NCBI RefSeq assembly: GCF_014857905.1
Contig: NZ_JACYXE010000005.1
Location: 62,001 to 126,000 of the forward strand
Source of the DNA: Agilicoccus flavus
GTDB taxonomy: Bacteria > Actinomycetota > Actinomycetes > Actinomycetales > Dermatophilaceae
DNA length: 64,000 bases
Direction of reading: 5' to 3'
Positions 49,237 to 57,878 of the stretch are shown here, piece after piece; the first letter of the stretch is position 1, and every line of letters starts with the position of its first letter. Made by a program: the position numbers and the translations under genes. The notes beneath the pieces were generated by a model, which saw nothing but the letters and a program-made list of their open reading frames with translations, did not search any database and was not told the origin of the DNA.

Positions 49237-50019
49237 ATGACCGAGACGAACGGCGACCAGGACGCGTGGACCGTGGGGCAGGTGGCGGAGCGGTTCGGGG
49301 TGACCCGGCGCACGCTGCACCACTACGACGAGATCGGTCTCGTCGTCCCCGGCGAGCGCAGCCGGTCGGGCTACCGGCTCTACACGGCGGCGGACCGGAC
49401 CCGCCTGCAGCACGTCGTCGTGTACCGGCGCCTCGAGTTCGGGCTGGACGTCATCGCGCGTCTGCTCGACGAGCCCGAGGACGTCGCGGCGCACCTGCGT
49501 CGCCAGCGCGCCGCGGTCATGTCCAGAGTCGAGGAGCTGCGCGGGCTGCTCGGCGCCATCGACGACGCATTGGAGACGACCATGACCGACCAGAGCATGA
49601 CCCCTGCCCAGCTCAAGGAGCTCTTCGGGGACTCCTTCGACGAGAGCTACCAGGCCGAGGCGCAGGAGCGCTGGGGCGACACCGACGCGTGGGCCCAGAG
49701 CCAGGAACGGCAGCGCAGGTGGACCAAGGCCGACTGGCAGCGCATCAAGGACGACACCGACGCCCTCGAGGCCGACGTCGCCGACGCGCTCGACCGCGGG
49801 GTGCCCGTCGACTCGGACGAGGCGGCGGCGCTCGCGGAGCGGCACCTGGCCTCGATCCGGGTCCACTACGACTGCGGGCACGAGATGCAGCGGAACATCG
49901 CGGCGATGTACGTCGACGACCCGCGGTTCGCCGCGCACTACGACGCGCGACGGCCCGGCCTGGGCGTCTACCTGCGCGACATCATCGCGGCCAACGCCGC
50001 GCGGCACGGCGTCGCCTGA
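49237..50019 (+). CDS. MerR-family regulator with TipAS ligand domain
   Basis: A 260-residue TipAL-like activator. The N-terminal MerR domain is WTVGQVAERFGVTRRTLHHY at about 10-29, followed by DEIGLVVPGERSRSGYRLY and a coiled-coil linker (LRRQRAAVMSRVEELRGLLG). The C-terminal TipAS domain has MTPAQLKELFGDSFDESYQA near 117-136 and ends with HEMQRNIAAMYVDDPRFAAH near 220. TipAS domains bind thiopeptide antibiotics or other drugs and switch on multidrug-resistance genes. The operator in its own promoter indicates autoregulation. The ATG at 49237 is chosen over one 21 nt upstream because it fits the promoter. Confidence 0.92.
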   Translation: MTETNGDQDAWTVGQVAERFGVTRRTLHHYDEIGLVVPGERSRSGYRLYTAADRTRLQHVVVYRRLEFGLDVIARLLDEPEDVAAHLRRQRAAVMSRVEELRGLLGAIDDALETTMTDQSMTPAQLKELFGDSFDESYQAEAQERWGDTDAWAQSQERQRRWTKADWQRIKDDTDALEADVADALDRGVPVDSDEAAALAERHLASIRVHYDCGHEMQRNIAAMYVDDPRFAAHYDARRPGLGVYLRDIIAANAARHGVA

Positions 50020-50040
50020 CGCGTCGACCGTGTCGGCCGA

Positions 50041-50067
50041 CCGGCCGGACCTTCGAGGTCCGGCCGG
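50041..50067. terminator. hairpin terminator after the TipAS regulator
   Basis: CCGGCCGGACCT pairs with AGGTCCGGCCGG around a TCG loop. Confidence 0.75.
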
Positions 50068-50113
50068 CCGGTCGTCGTGCCGGCCTCCGGCGTCACCGCG
50101 GGCCGACCTGCGC

Positions 50114-50129
50114 GCCAACCCGCGGCAAC
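50114..50129 (+). promoter_or_regulatory. GGCAAC direct-repeat operator, larA homologue
   Basis: GCCAAC-CCGC-GGCAAC, 38 bp upstream of the ATG at 50168; one mismatch in the first half-site. Confidence 0.6.
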
Positions 50130-50167
50130 GCCTTGCCCGCGCGGCCGGCCCGTGGCTGACTGGCGCC

Positions 50168-51490
50168 ATGAGCGACGCGAGCATCCCGTGCACCCTGGTC
50201 GGCGGCCCCCACGAGCACGTGTCGGCGGAGGCGCTCGACGTCCTCGTCGCTGGGTCGCTGGCCGGGCTCGACCTCGACGGAAAGAGGGTGTGCCTCGTCG
50301 TCCCCGACGGGACCCGGTCGTGCCCGCTGCCGCTGCTGGTGGGCACGCTGCACCGTCACCTGCACGAGCGCGTCGCCGAGCTCACGGCGGTCATCGCCCT
50401 CGGCACCCACTCCTACATGGAGCCCGACGAGATCGACCGGCTGTTCGGCGTCGGCGGCACCGCCCCCGACGGCTCGCCGCAGCCGGCGACGCTCGCCGAC
50501 GCCTACCCCGGGATGCGGGTCGTCAACCACGAGTGGGCCGACCCCGCGCAGCTCGTGCAGGTCGGGCGCATCGAGGCCGACCGCATCCACGAGCTGTCGG
50601 GAGGGCGGCTGCGCCGCGGGGCCGACATCGTCATCAACCGGCACGTCGTCGAGGCCGACGTCTCGATCGTCGTCGGGCCGGTGTTCCCGCACGAGGTCGT
50701 CGGCATCTCGGGCGGCAACAAGTACTTCATCCCCGGCGTCGCCAGCCAGGAGTTCATCGACATGACCCACTGGGTCGGGGCGCTCATCACGAGCTACGAC
50801 ATCATCGGCACGACCGGGATCACCCCGGTGCGGGCCATGATCGACGAGGGCTCCGCGCTCATCCCCACGCAGCGGCTCGCCCTGTGCTGCGTCGTCGAGT
50901 CGGGGACCGGCGAGCTGGAGGCCGCCGCGTTCGGCACGACGCAGGACGCGTGGGCCGCGACGGCGCAGATCGCCGCGCAGACGCACGTCACCTACGTCGA
51001 CGAGCCGTTCCGGCGCGTGCTGGCGGTCATGCCGACGCGCTACGAGGACATCTGGACCGCCGCGAAGGGCTTCTACAAGACCGAACCGGCCGTCGCCGAC
51101 GGCGGCGAGGTCGTCATCTACGCCCCGCACATCACCGAGGTCTCCGAGACCCACCCCGAGATCTACGAGATCGGCTACCACTGCCGCGACTACTTCGTGG
51201 CCCAGTGGGAGGCGTTCGAGCACATCCACTGGGGCGTCCTCGCCCACTCCACGCACATGCGCGGGCAGGGCACCTACGACGCCGCGACGGGGCAGGAACG
51301 CGCGCGCATCGGGGTCACGCTCGCGACCGCCATCCCCCGCGAGACGTGCGAGCGGATCGGCGTCGGCTACCGCGACCCGGCCGACATCGACGTCGACGCG
51401 TGGCGCGCCGAACCGGACGTGACGGTCATCGACAACGCCGGCGAGATCCTCTTCCGCGTCCGGGACACATCGGCCCCGTCCACCTCGTGA
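50168..51490 (+). CDS. LarA-superfamily nickel-dependent hydroxyacid epimerase
   Basis: A 440-residue LarA homologue. LarA enzymes carry a nickel-pincer nucleotide (NPN) cofactor bound to a lysine and invert the alpha-carbon of 2-hydroxyacids by hydride transfer. The DxTR motif is seen in VVPDGTRSCPLP near 43-54, a catalytic His in ALGTHSYMEPDEI near 78-90, and the cofactor-binding Lys region VVGISGGNKYFIPGVASQEF near 178-197. LarA homologues vary in substrate, and D-gluconate 2-epimerase is one known activity. Here the operator, UxaC, UxuB and GntK nearby, and larE/larB at 59-61 kb point to D-mannonate/D-gluconate epimerisation (inferred). Lactate racemisation is the alternative. Confidence 0.88.
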   Translation: MSDASIPCTLVGGPHEHVSAEALDVLVAGSLAGLDLDGKRVCLVVPDGTRSCPLPLLVGTLHRHLHERVAELTAVIALGTHSYMEPDEIDRLFGVGGTAPDGSPQPATLADAYPGMRVVNHEWADPAQLVQVGRIEADRIHELSGGRLRRGADIVINRHVVEADVSIVVGPVFPHEVVGISGGNKYFIPGVASQEFIDMTHWVGALITSYDIIGTTGITPVRAMIDEGSALIPTQRLALCCVVESGTGELEAAAFGTTQDAWAATAQIAAQTHVTYVDEPFRRVLAVMPTRYEDIWTAAKGFYKTEPAVADGGEVVIYAPHITEVSETHPEIYEIGYHCRDYFVAQWEAFEHIHWGVLAHSTHMRGQGTYDAATGQERARIGVTLATAIPRETCERIGVGYRDPADIDVDAWRAEPDVTVIDNAGEILFRVRDTSAPSTS

Positions 51491-51542
51491 GAGGTCGTTT
51501 CTTCCCGCCGAGCGCGCGCGCCGGCCGGGACGACGTGTCGTC

Positions 51543-52568
51543 TCACGACGTGGCTCGGGGGGCGGCCGGCGTGGCGGTCGACTCGCGCACCACGAGGCGC
51601 GTGGGGACGACGACCGGGTCGGGGCGCTCCCACGTCGCGCCCCGGTGCAGCGCGATGACGTTGCGGACGGCGGCCTGGCCGAGGGACTCCAGGGGCGCGC
51701 CGACCGTCGTCAGGCCGGGCGTGATGAGGTCGGCCGCGAAGATGTCGTCGAAGCCGACGACGCTCACGTCGCGCGGCACCTCCACGCCCAGCCGCGCGAG
51801 GCCGCGGATGATGCCGATGGCGACGAGGTCGTTGTAGGCGAGCACCGCCCCGAGCCCCCGCTCCACGACCGCCTGCGCCGCCGCCTCCCCACCCTCGACG
51901 AACGGCCGGAACGGGCCGAGGCGGACGTCGGCGATCTCGAGCTCGTGGCACGCCTCCCGCACGGCCCGCCAGCGGGTCCCGTCCGCCCACGACGCCTCCG
52001 GGCCGGCCGCGTACCCGATGCGCGTGTGCCCGAGGGTGGCGAGGTGCTCGACGGCGCGGCGCACCCCGCGGGCCGTGTCGGGCACGACCGACGGGAGGCC
52101 GGACACGTGCCGGTTGAGCACGACGACGGGCAGCGTCTTGCCGATCGTGCGCAGGTCGGTGTCCGAGAGGCGAGAGCTCGTGATGACGAGACCGTCGACG
52201 AGGGGCAGGGTGCGCTCGAGCATCTGCCGCTCGATCTCGTCCGACTCCTGCGCGTCGGCGAGAAGCATCGTGAACCCCGCCGCGGCGGCGGCGTGCTCGG
52301 CCCCGCGGATGATCGGGAAGTACACGGGATTGGCGACGTCGGAGATCGCGAGCGCGATCGTGTCGGTCCGCCGCGCGCGCTCGAACCGCTCGACGGTCTC
52401 GCTGCGATACCCGAGCCGGTCGGCGACCTCCCGGATCGACCGCGCCGTCCGGGAACTGACCCGGCCGGGCCGGCTGAAGGCCCGCGACACCGTCGACGCG
52501 CTCACACCCGCCTCGCGCGCGACGTCGTAGATCGTCACGCGCGCCGTCCCACCGGGAGCCGCAGGCAT
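51543..52568 (-). CDS. LacI-family transcriptional regulator
   Basis: A 341-residue regulator with the LacI helix-turn-helix VTIYDVAREAGVSASTVSRA at about 11-30, hinge region, and a periplasmic-binding-like effector domain (IALAISDVANPVYFPIIRGA near 66, VVGFDDIFAADLITPGLTTV near 279). It lies between the larA homologue and the glucuronide transporter and is the only sugar-type regulator in the window, so it is the natural candidate to control the glucuronide genes. Whether it binds the GGCAAC direct repeats or the CAATCGGTTG palindrome is unknown. A TATAGT-N7-ATG arrangement marks a leaderless start. Confidence 0.93.
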   Translation of the reverse strand: MPAAPGGTARVTIYDVAREAGVSASTVSRAFSRPGRVSSRTARSIREVADRLGYRSETVERFERARRTDTIALAISDVANPVYFPIIRGAEHAAAAAGFTMLLADAQESDEIERQMLERTLPLVDGLVITSSRLSDTDLRTIGKTLPVVVLNRHVSGLPSVVPDTARGVRRAVEHLATLGHTRIGYAAGPEASWADGTRWRAVREACHELEIADVRLGPFRPFVEGGEAAAQAVVERGLGAVLAYNDLVAIGIIRGLARLGVEVPRDVSVVGFDDIFAADLITPGLTTVGAPLESLGQAAVRNVIALHRGATWERPDPVVVPTRLVVRESTATPAAPRATS

Positions 52569-52575
52569 GGTGGCG

Positions 52576-52581
52576 ACTATA
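52576..52581 (-). promoter_or_regulatory. -10 box of leaderless lacI-family gene
   Basis: TATAGT on the minus strand, then 7 nt (CGCCACC), then the ATG at 52568. Confidence 0.65.
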
Positions 52582-52618
52582 GGGCCGCCCCGCCCCCGCG
52601 CCCGGGCCGGAACGCCGG

Positions 52619-52660
52619 CGACCCGGCCGGGCGCCTCCAGGGGAGGGCCCGGCCGGGTCG
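52619..52660. terminator. hairpin terminator after the transporter gene
   Basis: CGACCCGGCCGGGC (52619-52632) pairs perfectly with GCCCGGCCGGGTCG (52647-52660), separating the transporter stop from the lacI promoter. Confidence 0.8.
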
Positions 52661-52677
52661 GATCGTGCCGGCTGCGC

Positions 52678-54204
52678 TCAGACCTGCGGCGCGTCGACGA
52701 TCTTCCCGTCACCGCCGATGAGGTGCCCGGTCTGCGCCTTGCGCGTCTCCGTCTCGTTGCGGATGCGGCGGAACACGTCGTCGGTCAGGGGGTACTTCCA
52801 GAAGACGAGCATCGCGATGACCGCGACGATGGCGGGGATGAGGCCGATCGTGCCCTTGATGGCGAGCATCGCCGACTCGGGCTGCTCGGGGGCGCCGGCG
52901 ACGTATCCGGCGATGTAGAGCATCCACCCGCCGATGAGGCCGCCCAGGCTCTGCGTGAGCTTGCGGGTGAAGGAGTAGAGCGCGTACGTCGCACCCTCGG
53001 TGCGGTGCCCGTTCTTCCACTCGCCGTACTCGACCGTGTCGGCCTCGAGACCGAACATGGCGACGTTGATGATGCCGGCGCCCACGCCCTTGATCGCGAG
53101 GAAGAGGAGCGCCAGGAAGATCGCGCCGACGGGGGTCAAGAAGAGCGCGACCCCGCCGACGACGGTGAACACGCCGCAGTACTGGAACAGGTTCTTCTTG
53201 CCGAACCTTTCGATGAACCAGGGCAGGAACGGGGTGACCGCGAGCTGCACACCGGAGTTCACGAGGACGATCCACGTCGCGTAGGAGGTGTCGCCGAGGA
53301 AGTACCGCGCGTAGTAGGCGGAGATGGGGCCCACGGCGTAGACGCCGGTGAGGTAGAAAAGGCTCGCCAGGCAGAGGATCTGGAGGGGCCGGTTCGCCTT
53401 GAGGGCGCCGAAGGTCTCCCGCAGCGTCACCCGCGCCTCGGTGCGGACGACGGCCTCCTTGCAGTTGAGGAAGACCATGAGGAAGCACAGGCTGCCGAGC
53501 AGCACGAACCACAGGGTGATCTGGGTGAAGACGCCCTGCATGTCGGCCTGGAGCTGCGCGAGCTGCGCCTGCGCCGCGGCGTCCCCCGCCTTGGCCGGTC
53601 CGGCGACCGACTTGATCTGGTTCTGGATCGCCGCGATGCGCGGCGCGATGACGGCCGTGAGGAACACCCCGGCGGCGGCGCCGCCCCACAGGCGCCAGGC
53701 GACGAGCTTCCCGCGCTCCTTGACGGACTGCGTCATCGCCGACGCGAGCGAGCCGTAGGGGATGTTGACCATCGAGTAGAAGAACCCGAGCAGCGCGTAC
53801 GTGAGGTAGGCGTACAGCAGGGCCGGTCCCTGGTTGCCGTTCCACGCCTGTTCCTTCAGCCCGTCCGGCACGTAGAACGTGAGGAACGACAGGAACATCA
53901 GGGGGACGGCGCAGAAGAGGATGAAGGGGCGGAACTTGCCCCACCGGGTCATCGTCCGGTCGACGATGCGCCCCGCGATGAGATCGGCGAACGCGTCCCA
54001 GAGGCGCACGACGAAGAACATCGTGCCGATGGCAGCAGCGCCGAGCCCCGCCACGTCGGTGTAGTAGAAGAGCAGCCAGGTGACGGTCAGGTTGAACGCC
54101 AGGTTGCACCCGAAGTCGCCCAGCATGTAGCTGAAGAGCGTCTTCGGGGTCATCTTCTTGAGCGCACCGTGGTCGTCACGTGGCGTTACGGCATCAGTAC
54201 TCAT
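52678..54204 (-). CDS. glucuronide/sugar:cation symporter (GPH family, GusB-like)
   Basis: A 508-residue, 12-span transporter of the glycoside-pentoside-hexuronide family. It starts MSTDAVTPRDDHGALKKMTP, then LFSYMLGDFGCNLAFNLTVT near 24-43, the family DxxxG/RxxxR loop GRIVDRTMTRWGKFRPFILF near 78-97 and NIPYGSLASAMTQSVKERGK near 156-175. The conserved FGLEADTVEYGEWKNGHRTE is near 382. A hydrophilic Ala/Gln-rich loop (AGDAAAQAQLAQLQADMQ) lies near 215-232. It is divergent from a beta-glucuronidase across two GGCAAC direct repeats, so glucuronides are the likely cargo. A hairpin follows its stop. Confidence 0.9.
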   Translation of the reverse strand: MSTDAVTPRDDHGALKKMTPKTLFSYMLGDFGCNLAFNLTVTWLLFYYTDVAGLGAAAIGTMFFVVRLWDAFADLIAGRIVDRTMTRWGKFRPFILFCAVPLMFLSFLTFYVPDGLKEQAWNGNQGPALLYAYLTYALLGFFYSMVNIPYGSLASAMTQSVKERGKLVAWRLWGGAAAGVFLTAVIAPRIAAIQNQIKSVAGPAKAGDAAAQAQLAQLQADMQGVFTQITLWFVLLGSLCFLMVFLNCKEAVVRTEARVTLRETFGALKANRPLQILCLASLFYLTGVYAVGPISAYYARYFLGDTSYATWIVLVNSGVQLAVTPFLPWFIERFGKKNLFQYCGVFTVVGGVALFLTPVGAIFLALLFLAIKGVGAGIINVAMFGLEADTVEYGEWKNGHRTEGATYALYSFTRKLTQSLGGLIGGWMLYIAGYVAGAPEQPESAMLAIKGTIGLIPAIVAVIAMLVFWKYPLTDDVFRRIRNETETRKAQTGHLIGGDGKIVDAPQV

Positions 54205-54279
54205 GGGGACCGTCCTCACGACAGGGGCATCGTTGCCTTGCGGGCCAGTCAAGGTCGCGGGCACCTGAGGCGACCACGT

Positions 54280-54295
54280 GTTGCCAGGAGTTGCC
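54280..54295 (-). promoter_or_regulatory. GGCAAC direct-repeat operator, transporter side
   Basis: GTTGCC-AGGA-GTTGCC on the plus strand, i.e. GGCAAC-TCCT-GGCAAC towards the transporter, 75 bp before its ATG. Both half-sites are perfect. Confidence 0.7.
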
Positions 54296-54334
54296 GGGGC
54301 GGGTCCGGACCCGACGCGCTCGCGGCCCCGCCCT

Positions 54335-54350
54335 GGCAACCCGCGGCAAC
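54335..54350 (+). promoter_or_regulatory. GGCAAC direct-repeat operator, glucuronidase side
   Basis: GGCAAC-CCGC-GGCAAC, 96 bp before the glucuronidase ATG. It faces the opposite way from the site at 54280, so each divergent promoter has its own copy. Confidence 0.7.
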
Positions 54351-54446
54351 CCCTGGGCAGGGCGGGCGCGCGGAGACGAGAGTGGCGCCCGACGCACCAT
54401 CGCCCGCCGCAACCGCCACCGTCGCTCGACGTCGAGAGGACCCGCC

Positions 54447-56252
54447 ATGCTCCGCCCCCAGGACAGCGCCACCCGTGAACGCAAGAACCTCGACGGAGTG
54501 TGGGACTTCCGCCTCGACACCGGCGCCGTCGGGCGCGACGAGCGCTGGTTCGCCGCCCCGCTCGACGACGCGCGCCCGATGGCCGTGCCCGCGAGCTTCA
54601 ACGACCTCGTCACGGACTCGAAGACGCGCGAGTTCTTCGGCGACATCTGGTACCAGCGCACCGTCCGCGTCCCGCGCGGCTGGGCCGGTGAGCGGATCCT
54701 CGTCCACCTCGAGTCGGCGACGCATCGGGCGACGGTGTGGGTCGACGACGTCGAGGTCGTCTCGCACGAGGGCGGCTACCTGCCCTTCGAGGCCGACGTC
54801 ACCGACCACGTGACCGCCGGGAGCGAGTTCCGGCTCACCGTCTGCGTGAACAACACCCTGTCGTTCCGCTCCATCCCGCCGGGCGTCATCGAGGACACCC
54901 CTGCCGGCCGCACGCAGCTCTACTGGCACGACTTCTTCAACTACGCCGGCCTGCACCGGAGCGTCTGGCTGTCCGCGGTCCCCGCCGACCGCGTCGACGA
55001 CGTCACGGTCGTCACCGGGTTCGCCGACGACGCGCGCACCACCGGGACGGTCGACGTCACGGTCGCGACCACCGGCGACGGCGGCGACGTCGAGCTCGTC
55101 CTGCGCGACCCCGCGGGCCGCACGACGGCGATGGCGACCGCACCCGTGACGGCCGGCCCGACCCGGCTCGAGGTGCCGGACGTGCACCCGTGGGGCATCG
55201 GGGACGGATACCTCTACGACCTCGAGGTGCGCCTGCTCGGCGAGGGGGGCGACCTGCTCGACAGCTCGCACCTCAAGGTCGGCGTGCGGACGTTCGAGGT
55301 CGACGGCACGCGGCTGCTGCTCAACGGGGAGCCGGTGCACCTCACGGGCTTCGGCATGCACGAGGACCACGTCACGGTCGGCAAGAAGCACGACCCGGCG
55401 CTGATGATCCGCGACTTCGAGCTGCTCCGGTGGATCGGCGCGAACAGCTTCCGCACCTCCCACTACCCGTACAGCGAGGACGTCCTCGACCACGCCGACG
55501 CGGCCGGCGTCCTCGTCATCGACGAGACCCCGGCCGTCGGGCTCAACATGGGCCTCGGCGGCGGGATCTTCGGCGGGCAGGGGTACACCACCTTCTCCCC
55601 CGAGACGATCGGCGACGAGACCCGCGAGGTGCACGCGCAGGTCATCCGCGACCTCGTCGCCCGCGACAAGAACCACCCGAGCGTCGTCATCTGGTCGATC
55701 GCCAACGAGCCCGAGAGCGAGACCCAGGGCGCCGAGGACTACTTCCGGCCCCTCTTCGACGTCGCCCGCGAGGCGGACCCCACCCGCCCGGTCGGCTTCG
55801 TCAACGTCATGCTCGCGCCGCACGGGCAGTGCCGGGTCACCCAGTTCGCCGACCTCGTCATGCTCAACCGCTACTACGGCTGGTACGTCCACACCGGCGA
55901 CCTCGCCGGCGCCGAGCGCGCGATGCGTGAGGAGCTCGGGCTGTGGGCCGGCGACGGCAAGCCCGTGCTCATGACCGAGTACGGCGCCGACACCTACCCC
56001 GGCCTGCACCAACTGCCCGCGCGGCCGTGGAGCGAGGAGTACCAGACCGAGCTGCTCGACATGCACCACCGGGTCTTCGACGACATCGACGCGATCGTCG
56101 GGGAGCAGATGTGGAACTTCGCCGACTTCGCGACGACGTCGGGGATCATGCGGGTCGGCGGCAACAAGAAGGGCGCGTTCACCCGCGACCGCGAGCCCAA
56201 GGCCGTCGCCCACCTGCTCCGGCACCGCTGGACTGCGGGGCGCGACCAGTAG
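54447..56252 (+). CDS. uidA: beta-glucuronidase (GH2)
   Basis: This glycoside hydrolase family 2 enzyme of 601 residues releases glucuronate from beta-glucuronides. It begins MLRPQDSATRERKNLDGVWD and has the sugar-binding and immunoglobulin-like domains, then the TIM barrel. Catalytic residues are seen as the acid/base Glu in WSIANEPESE near 419 and the nucleophile in VLMTEYGADTYPG near 514. The glucuronidase-specific NKK motif that recognises the carboxylate is in VGGNKKGAFTRDREPKA near 573, which separates it from beta-galactosidases. There is no signal peptide, so it acts on imported glucuronides. GAGAGGA precedes the ATG. Confidence 0.95.
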   Translation: MLRPQDSATRERKNLDGVWDFRLDTGAVGRDERWFAAPLDDARPMAVPASFNDLVTDSKTREFFGDIWYQRTVRVPRGWAGERILVHLESATHRATVWVDDVEVVSHEGGYLPFEADVTDHVTAGSEFRLTVCVNNTLSFRSIPPGVIEDTPAGRTQLYWHDFFNYAGLHRSVWLSAVPADRVDDVTVVTGFADDARTTGTVDVTVATTGDGGDVELVLRDPAGRTTAMATAPVTAGPTRLEVPDVHPWGIGDGYLYDLEVRLLGEGGDLLDSSHLKVGVRTFEVDGTRLLLNGEPVHLTGFGMHEDHVTVGKKHDPALMIRDFELLRWIGANSFRTSHYPYSEDVLDHADAAGVLVIDETPAVGLNMGLGGGIFGGQGYTTFSPETIGDETREVHAQVIRDLVARDKNHPSVVIWSIANEPESETQGAEDYFRPLFDVAREADPTRPVGFVNVMLAPHGQCRVTQFADLVMLNRYYGWYVHTGDLAGAERAMREELGLWAGDGKPVLMTEYGADTYPGLHQLPARPWSEEYQTELLDMHHRVFDDIDAIVGEQMWNFADFATTSGIMRVGGNKKGAFTRDREPKAVAHLLRHRWTAGRDQ

Positions 56253-56255
56253 GGT
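56250..56255 (+). promoter_or_regulatory. -10 box overlapping the glucuronidase stop codon
   Basis: TAGGGT begins with the TAG stop of the glucuronidase gene; 7 nt later is the ATG at 56263 of the ATPase gene. This suggests an independent leaderless promoter for the defence-like module. Confidence 0.55.
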
Positions 56256-56262
56256 TTCGAGC

Positions 56263-57440
56263 ATGTCGGACACCTCGAGCTTCAACGTGCGCCGTCTGCA
56301 GCTCCGGCACTACCGCAGCATCGAGTCGTGCGACGTGCGCCTGGGTCCCTTCACCGTGCTCGTCGGTCCCAACGGGTCCGGGAAGTCGAACGTCGTCGAC
56401 AGCCTGCGGTTCGTGTCGCAGGCGCTCGACGAGAACCTCGACAACGCCCTGCGGGACCGGGGAGGCGTGAAAGAGGTCCGGCGTCGCTCCACGGGGCCTC
56501 CGACCCACTTCGGCCTCCGCTTCGAGGTGGGCACCGCCGATCTCGCCGCCACGTACGCCTTCCAGATCGGCGCGGTGCAGGGCGGCGACTACCGGGTGAC
56601 CCACGAGAGCTGTCGCGTCGAGACGACGGACGTCGGCAGTGAGCCGGTCGTGGTCGAGGTGCGCGACGGCGAGGTCGTCCGGTCGACCCTCGACGTCCTG
56701 CCCCGCGCCACCGACGACCGATTGTTCCTCGTCGCTCTTTCCGGCCTGCCGGAGTTCCGGCAGGTGTTCGACGGGCTCGCCGGGTGCAACGTCTACAACG
56801 TCAACCCTGACGTGATGCGCCACCCGCAGAAGCCCGACCCCGGCGATCTCCTGAACCGGGACGGGTCGAACATCGCCAGCGTCCTGGAGACCCTGCGCCG
56901 CACCGACCCCGCCCGCAAGGCCCGCGTCGAGGAGTACCTGCGCCAGATCGTGCCGGGGGTCGAATCCGTCGAGCGGCGCTCGATGGGGGCCTGGGAGACC
57001 CTGGAGTTCCGTCAGCAGGTGGCGGGTGCGCCGAGCCCGTGGACCTTCCAGGCGTCGTCCATGAGCGACGGCACCCTGCGCGCGCTCGGCGTCCTCGTCG
57101 CCCTCTTCGCCGCCGGAGACCGCCATCCGAGCCCCGTCGCTGTCGAGGAGCCCGAGGCCGCCCGGCGGCCGCGGGCGTGCTCCTGGACGCGCTTCGCGAT
57201 GCGAGCGAAACGCGGCAGGTCCTCGCCACGAGCCACAGCCCGGACCTGCTCGACTCGCTCGTCGACCCCGACGAGCTGCTCGCGGTGCGCGCGGACGGTG
57301 GCACGACGACCGTGGCCCGCCTCGACCCTGCCGGTCAGGACGTCACGCGGAGCGAGCTGTACACGGCGGGCGAGCTCCTGCGTGCCGACCAGCTCGTCCC
57401 CGACCGGGCCCAGCCGATCCAGACGGACCTGTTCGCATGA
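56263..57440 (+). pseudogene. AAA ATPase of an ATPase-DUF4276 pair, disrupted
   Basis: The first ~300 codons give an SMC/ABC-like AAA ATPase: RLQLRHYRSIESCDVRLGPF, Walker A VGPNGSGKSNVVDSL near 34-48, the signature-like SMSDGTLRALGVLVALFAAG near 266, and Walker B VAVEEPEA near 291-298. At 57160-57167 the frame breaks. The other frame continues AAGVLLDALRDASETRQVLA with the H-loop SHSPDLLDSL, to the stop at 57438-57440. Loss of 7 bases, about where relatives have A-L-H-P after EPEA, would explain it. Such ATPases pair with TOPRIM-like DUF4276 proteins in probable anti-phage systems. As read, the ATPase is inactive. Confidence 0.8.
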
Positions 57441-57874
57441 GCGCACCGGTGCGCATCACGTCGATCGTCGAGGGCTACGGCGAGGTCGCCGGCCTGCCGG
57501 TGCTGTTGCGGCGGCTCGCAGCCGAGCTGGGTCACTACCCCGACGTCTCGAAGCCCCATCGGATCAGGCGAACCGAGTTCGTCACCGGGGCCGTCGCCAA
57601 GGCGCATCGTCTGCAGCGGCAGCGCGCCGGGGCCGGCGGCATCGTCGTCGTGCTGTGCGACGCGGACGACGCCGAGGACGCCGAGTCGCCGCGGAACGCC
57701 AAGAAGCAGCTCGAGCAGGTCATGACCGAGTCGTACACGGAGACCATCCATCAACCCGCGTTCAGCGCCGTGATGGATCTGGAGGCGGCCCGCTCCCGCT
57801 CCCGCTCGTTCCGACGATTCTGCGATCGTCTCCACACCGCCCTGCAAGCCCTGCCCACCGACGAAAGGCCGTGA
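57437..57874 (+). CDS. DUF4276 family TOPRIM-like protein
   Basis: A 145-residue protein with ITSIVEGYGEVAGLPVLLRR near 7-26, IVVVLCDADDAEDAESPR near 68-85 and SRSFRRFCDRLHTALQALP near the C-terminus. The Glu of VEGYGE and the DAD acidic motif fit the TOPRIM-like fold of DUF4276, as in OLD-type nucleases. The ATG overlaps the ATPase stop (ATGA), so the two formed a translationally coupled module. With the ATPase broken, its activity is doubtful. It ends 4 nt before gnd. Confidence 0.8.
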   Translation: MSAPVRITSIVEGYGEVAGLPVLLRRLAAELGHYPDVSKPHRIRRTEFVTGAVAKAHRLQRQRAGAGGIVVVLCDADDAEDAESPRNAKKQLEQVMTESYTETIHQPAFSAVMDLEAARSRSRSFRRFCDRLHTALQALPTDERP

Positions 57875-57878
57875 CCCC

